Below are positions 25,049 to 27,210 of a stretch of DNA of 27,210 nucleotides, piece by piece. Position numbers and translations under genes: made by a program. The DNA lies in NCBI GenBank assembly GCA_964547995.1, contig CAZJRB010000106.1:1-27210 (forward strand). The letters are read 5' to 3'. A model generated the notes under the pieces. That model had not been told where the DNA came from and ran no database searches. It was given only the letters and a program-made list of their open reading frames with translations. Every line of letters starts with the position of its first letter. The first letter of the stretch is position 1. Origin of the DNA: CAZJRB01 sp964547995. GTDB taxonomy: Bacteria > Planctomycetota > Planctomycetia > Pirellulales > Thermoguttaceae.

Positions 25049-26731
25049 CTAAGACGCGGCCTCGTAGACGGCCTTCCCGGCAAGATACGTCGCGGCGGGC
25101 CGCAACCCGGCGACGGCGGCTCCGCTGCCGACACGCCTCAAATCGCCCGTCCAGACGACGAAATCGGCCAGCTTGCCCGGCTCCAGCGACCCGATTTCCG
25201 TTTCGTCCAGCGCGGCGTACGCCCCGCCGAGTGTGTGGTGCTGCAACGCTTCCGTGAAGGAAACCGCCTCGCCCGGATCGAGCCGCCGGCCCGTGGCCGT
25301 TCGCCGGTCCATGGCCGAGCGAATGCTGTCCATCGGCGAGTGCGACGGGAACGCCGGCACGTCGGCTCCGTACGCAATCCGGACGCCTTCCTTGACGAAC
25401 GTCCGCCCGGGCAGCATCGAATGGATCGGCCGGATGCCCATCTTGGCCACCATGTCTTCCGCGCGGACCTCGATGAAGTTCGGCTGGATGCAGACGGGCA
25501 CGCCCAACGCGGCGGCGTAGCGGATCGAGTCGGCCTTGCGGAAGACGAAGTGCTCGATGCGGTGCCGCCGTCGCCGGCACTCGGCCGCGCTGCCGGCGGC
25601 CTTCATGAAGGCCCCCAGCGTCCAGTCGACGCCCTTGTCGCCCACCGCGTGGACGTCGGCCTGCATCCCCGCGTTGTGGATCGTCTTGACGATTTCCTCG
25701 AACCGCGGCTGCGGGTGCATCGGAATGGCCAGGTGGCGGTGTTCGGCGGGGACCTTGTACATCAACGCGTAGCCGTCGACCGCCAGTTTGACCCCCTGCA
25801 ATCGGACCAGCGGGCCACGATAGCGTTGGACTTTCTGAACCAACCGCCGGCAGTGTTCCAGCGTTGGCACATACGGATATACCCGCACGCGGCACGGCAG
25901 CCTGCCGGCCCGTTCGAGCCAGACGTACGCCCTGGCGTATCTCGGGTTGCAGAAGTTGTCGTGGACGCAGGTGATGCCCTGGGCGGCCATTTGCTTCAGA
26001 CCCCACTCGGCACACTCGAGCTGCTCGCGGTCGTCGAGCACCGGCTGGTGGACCGAGTAGATGGCCGGATAGTGCAGCAGCACACCGTCGGGCACGCCGG
26101 AACGATCGCGGAGATACTTCCCGCCGTAAGGGTCTTTGGCATCGGCCCGCAACAGGTTGGCCCGCTTCATCGCCATGGTGTTGGCCACGCCGAACTGCCC
26201 GCCCCAGTGGATGGCCAGCACCGGATGGTTGGGCACGGCCTCGTCGATTTCCCATCGGCGTGGAAACCGCCCTTCGGCAAACGTATTGAACCCCCGGGCG
26301 ACGATCCACTCGCCGGGCGGCGTCTTCTTCGCGGCGGCTGCCAGTTCCCGGTTGAGCGTGGCGAAATCCTTCACCTTCGGCGGGCGGACGACCACGTACT
26401 TCAATTGCATCTGGCCGAAGCCGATCACGTGGCTGTGGGCGTCGATGAGCCCCGGGCTGACGCATCGGCCCGCCAGCGGGATCACTTTCGTATCTCCCCC
26501 GACGTATTGCGAGATTTCCTGGTCGGAGCCGACGGCCGTGACCTGCCCGCCCGAGACAGCCATCGCCTGGGCCAGCGGCTGCTTATCACAAACCGTAATG
26601 ATATTTCCGCCGGTGAGGACCAGATCGGCCGACCGCTTCGGCACAGCGGCGAATCCGCGTCTCCCAAACGTTGCCCCAACGACGGCCCCAGCGGCCGCTT
26701 TGAGCATGGTTCTTCGATCGAGTTTCTTCAT
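25049..26731 (-). CDS. Tat-exported amidohydrolase (YtcJ-like)
   Basis: A 560-residue metal-dependent hydrolase. The N-terminus MKKLDRRTMLKAAAGAVVGATFG is a twin-arginine signal, so the enzyme is probably exported. The composite beta domain (ADLVLTGGNIITVCDKQPLAQAMAVSGG in part) leads into LIDAHSHVIGFG, where His99 and His101 are metal ligands. Further features are GVKLAVDG, DVHAVGDKGVDWTL, RRHRIEHFVF, GADVPAFPSHSPMDSIRSAM and the C-terminal IGSLEPGKLADFVVW. This pattern is that of the amidohydrolase family 3/YtcJ group, for which substrates are mostly unknown. GGGGAAAAG precedes the ATG. It is alone on its strand, flanked by element F at the stop and element A copy 3 upstream of the start. 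Confidence 0.88.
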   Translation of the reverse strand: MKKLDRRTMLKAAAGAVVGATFGRRGFAAVPKRSADLVLTGGNIITVCDKQPLAQAMAVSGGQVTAVGSDQEISQYVGGDTKVIPLAGRCVSPGLIDAHSHVIGFGQMQLKYVVVRPPKVKDFATLNRELAAAAKKTPPGEWIVARGFNTFAEGRFPRRWEIDEAVPNHPVLAIHWGGQFGVANTMAMKRANLLRADAKDPYGGKYLRDRSGVPDGVLLHYPAIYSVHQPVLDDREQLECAEWGLKQMAAQGITCVHDNFCNPRYARAYVWLERAGRLPCRVRVYPYVPTLEHCRRLVQKVQRYRGPLVRLQGVKLAVDGYALMYKVPAEHRHLAIPMHPQPRFEEIVKTIHNAGMQADVHAVGDKGVDWTLGAFMKAAGSAAECRRRRHRIEHFVFRKADSIRYAAALGVPVCIQPNFIEVRAEDMVAKMGIRPIHSMLPGRTFVKEGVRIAYGADVPAFPSHSPMDSIRSAMDRRTATGRRLDPGEAVSFTEALQHHTLGGAYAALDETEIGSLEPGKLADFVVWTGDLRRVGSGAAVAGLRPAATYLAGKAVYEAAS

Positions 26732-26762
26732 GGGCTTTTCCCCGATTATTTCGTTACCCTAC

Positions 26763-26849
26763 CATAAAGCCGCGACCGTTGGTCGCGCCGAACATCAGTG
26801 GCGGTAGTTTTGGGCAACGCTTGGCGCGACCAACGGTCGCGGCTTTATG
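26763..26849. repeat. element A, copy 3 (arms intact, one outer end missing)
   Basis: Two arms face each other: CATAAAGCCGCGACC from 26763 and its complement ending at 26849, with a 33-base centre. On the right, GAAGTTGTTTCTGAGCG (26859-26875) resembles the outer end of copy 1, but the left outer end and CTAA flanks are not found. It lies about 30 bases upstream of the amidohydrolase ATG. Confidence 0.7.
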
Positions 26850-26875
26850 GACAAATGGCGAAGTTGTTTCTGAGC

Positions 26876-27210
26876 GGGCGTTCGGCACGGCCTTCACCCA
26901 CCTATACGAAGCCACGGGGCCGATCCTGCGCGCCCCGCGCATGGACTGCCGCAGCCAATTGTTGCTCGACATGGACACGGGTGCCAGGTACATTTCGCAT
27001 TTTTCCCTTGTTCGCAGCCCCCGGTTTCGCGGCGGGACTTGTCGCGTCTTTGCGACTTGGAGACTGTCTCTTCGGAGCGTAAGTCTTTTCTCGACAACGA
27101 CTTACGGCAACCCGAGACCTGGGCGCCGACGACGTTCTCTGCTTCGTGCGGCGTTGTAAACTCTTGGCCCACAATGGGTTACGTCATGCGCGGCCATGGT
27201 TTTTCGGCCG
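26876..27210. other. gene-free end of the window
   Basis: No convincing coding region is seen on either strand. The only structure noted is an 8-bp inverted repeat CGTAAGTC (27078-27085) / GACTTACG (27099-27106) with a 13-base loop and no T-tract. The next gene probably lies beyond the window. Confidence 0.4.

Noticed and set aside
26876..27210. Small open frames on both strands at the end of the window
   Set aside because: Arg/Ser-rich, no motifs, no ribosome sites, and partly overlapping the element A copy.

Overview
The window looks like a piece of a GC-rich planctomycete chromosome (Planctomycetota, plausibly Pirellulales; this is inference from gene families, not from a marker gene). 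The evidence is a pair of Tat-exported Gfo/Idh/MocA oxidoreductases, a secreted Cys-type sulfatase, a SUMF1-domain lipoprotein, an OprB-type porin, a short membrane protein opening with the N-P-Y motif common at planctomycete protein N-termini, and many palindromic repeats between genes. No rRNA, tRNA, CRISPR array or complete insertion sequence was seen.

Layout. 1-5734 is on the minus strand: a DUF3800 protein with lower GC than its surroundings, then (in transcription order from 5734 down) a SUMF1-domain lipoprotein and two tandem paralogous Gfo/Idh/MocA proteins closed by a clear intrinsic terminator. 5841-8430 is a plastic stretch: a secreted ApbE, a 258-bp tandem duplication carrying the 3' end of that apbE plus a palindromic element, a small membrane protein, a barstar gene fragment cut off at another piece of the same palindrome, and an orphan antitoxin-like gene. 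8608-17826 holds scavenging and housekeeping functions: OprB-like porin and divergent sulfatase, threonine aldolase, a four-helix membrane protein, phosphoserine aminotransferase (serC), an aldo/keto reductase and a secreted sialidase. 18162-23245 is an energy block: a full-length pyruvate:ferredoxin oxidoreductase (nifJ), a lipoprotein ApbE flavin transferase, and a small cysteine-rich membrane protein resembling NqrM, read in a different frame inside the 3' extension of apbE. 23301-26731 has mobA, 5-formyltetrahydrofolate cyclo-ligase and a Tat-exported amidohydrolase.

How the genes fit together. The porin, sulfatase, sialidase, Tat-exported oxidoreductases and amidohydrolase suggest uptake and periplasmic breakdown of decorated polysaccharides. 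nifJ, ApbE and the NqrM-like protein suggest ferredoxin-linked electron flow and maturation of a flavinylated Rnf/NQR-type complex encoded elsewhere.

The most interesting non-coding signal is a set of MITE-like inverted-repeat elements. Two copies of a ~164-bp family and one 178-bp element of another family are all flanked by direct CTAA, which looks like a target duplication. One copy supplies the stop codon of the folate gene. Separate families of nested palindromes sit upstream of the porin, nifJ and the second apbE, and between the Gfo/Idh paralogs. I found no clearly new multi-gene system; the best candidates for a second look are the apbE/nqrM-like overlap, the CTAA-flanked elements and the repeat-truncated barstar.
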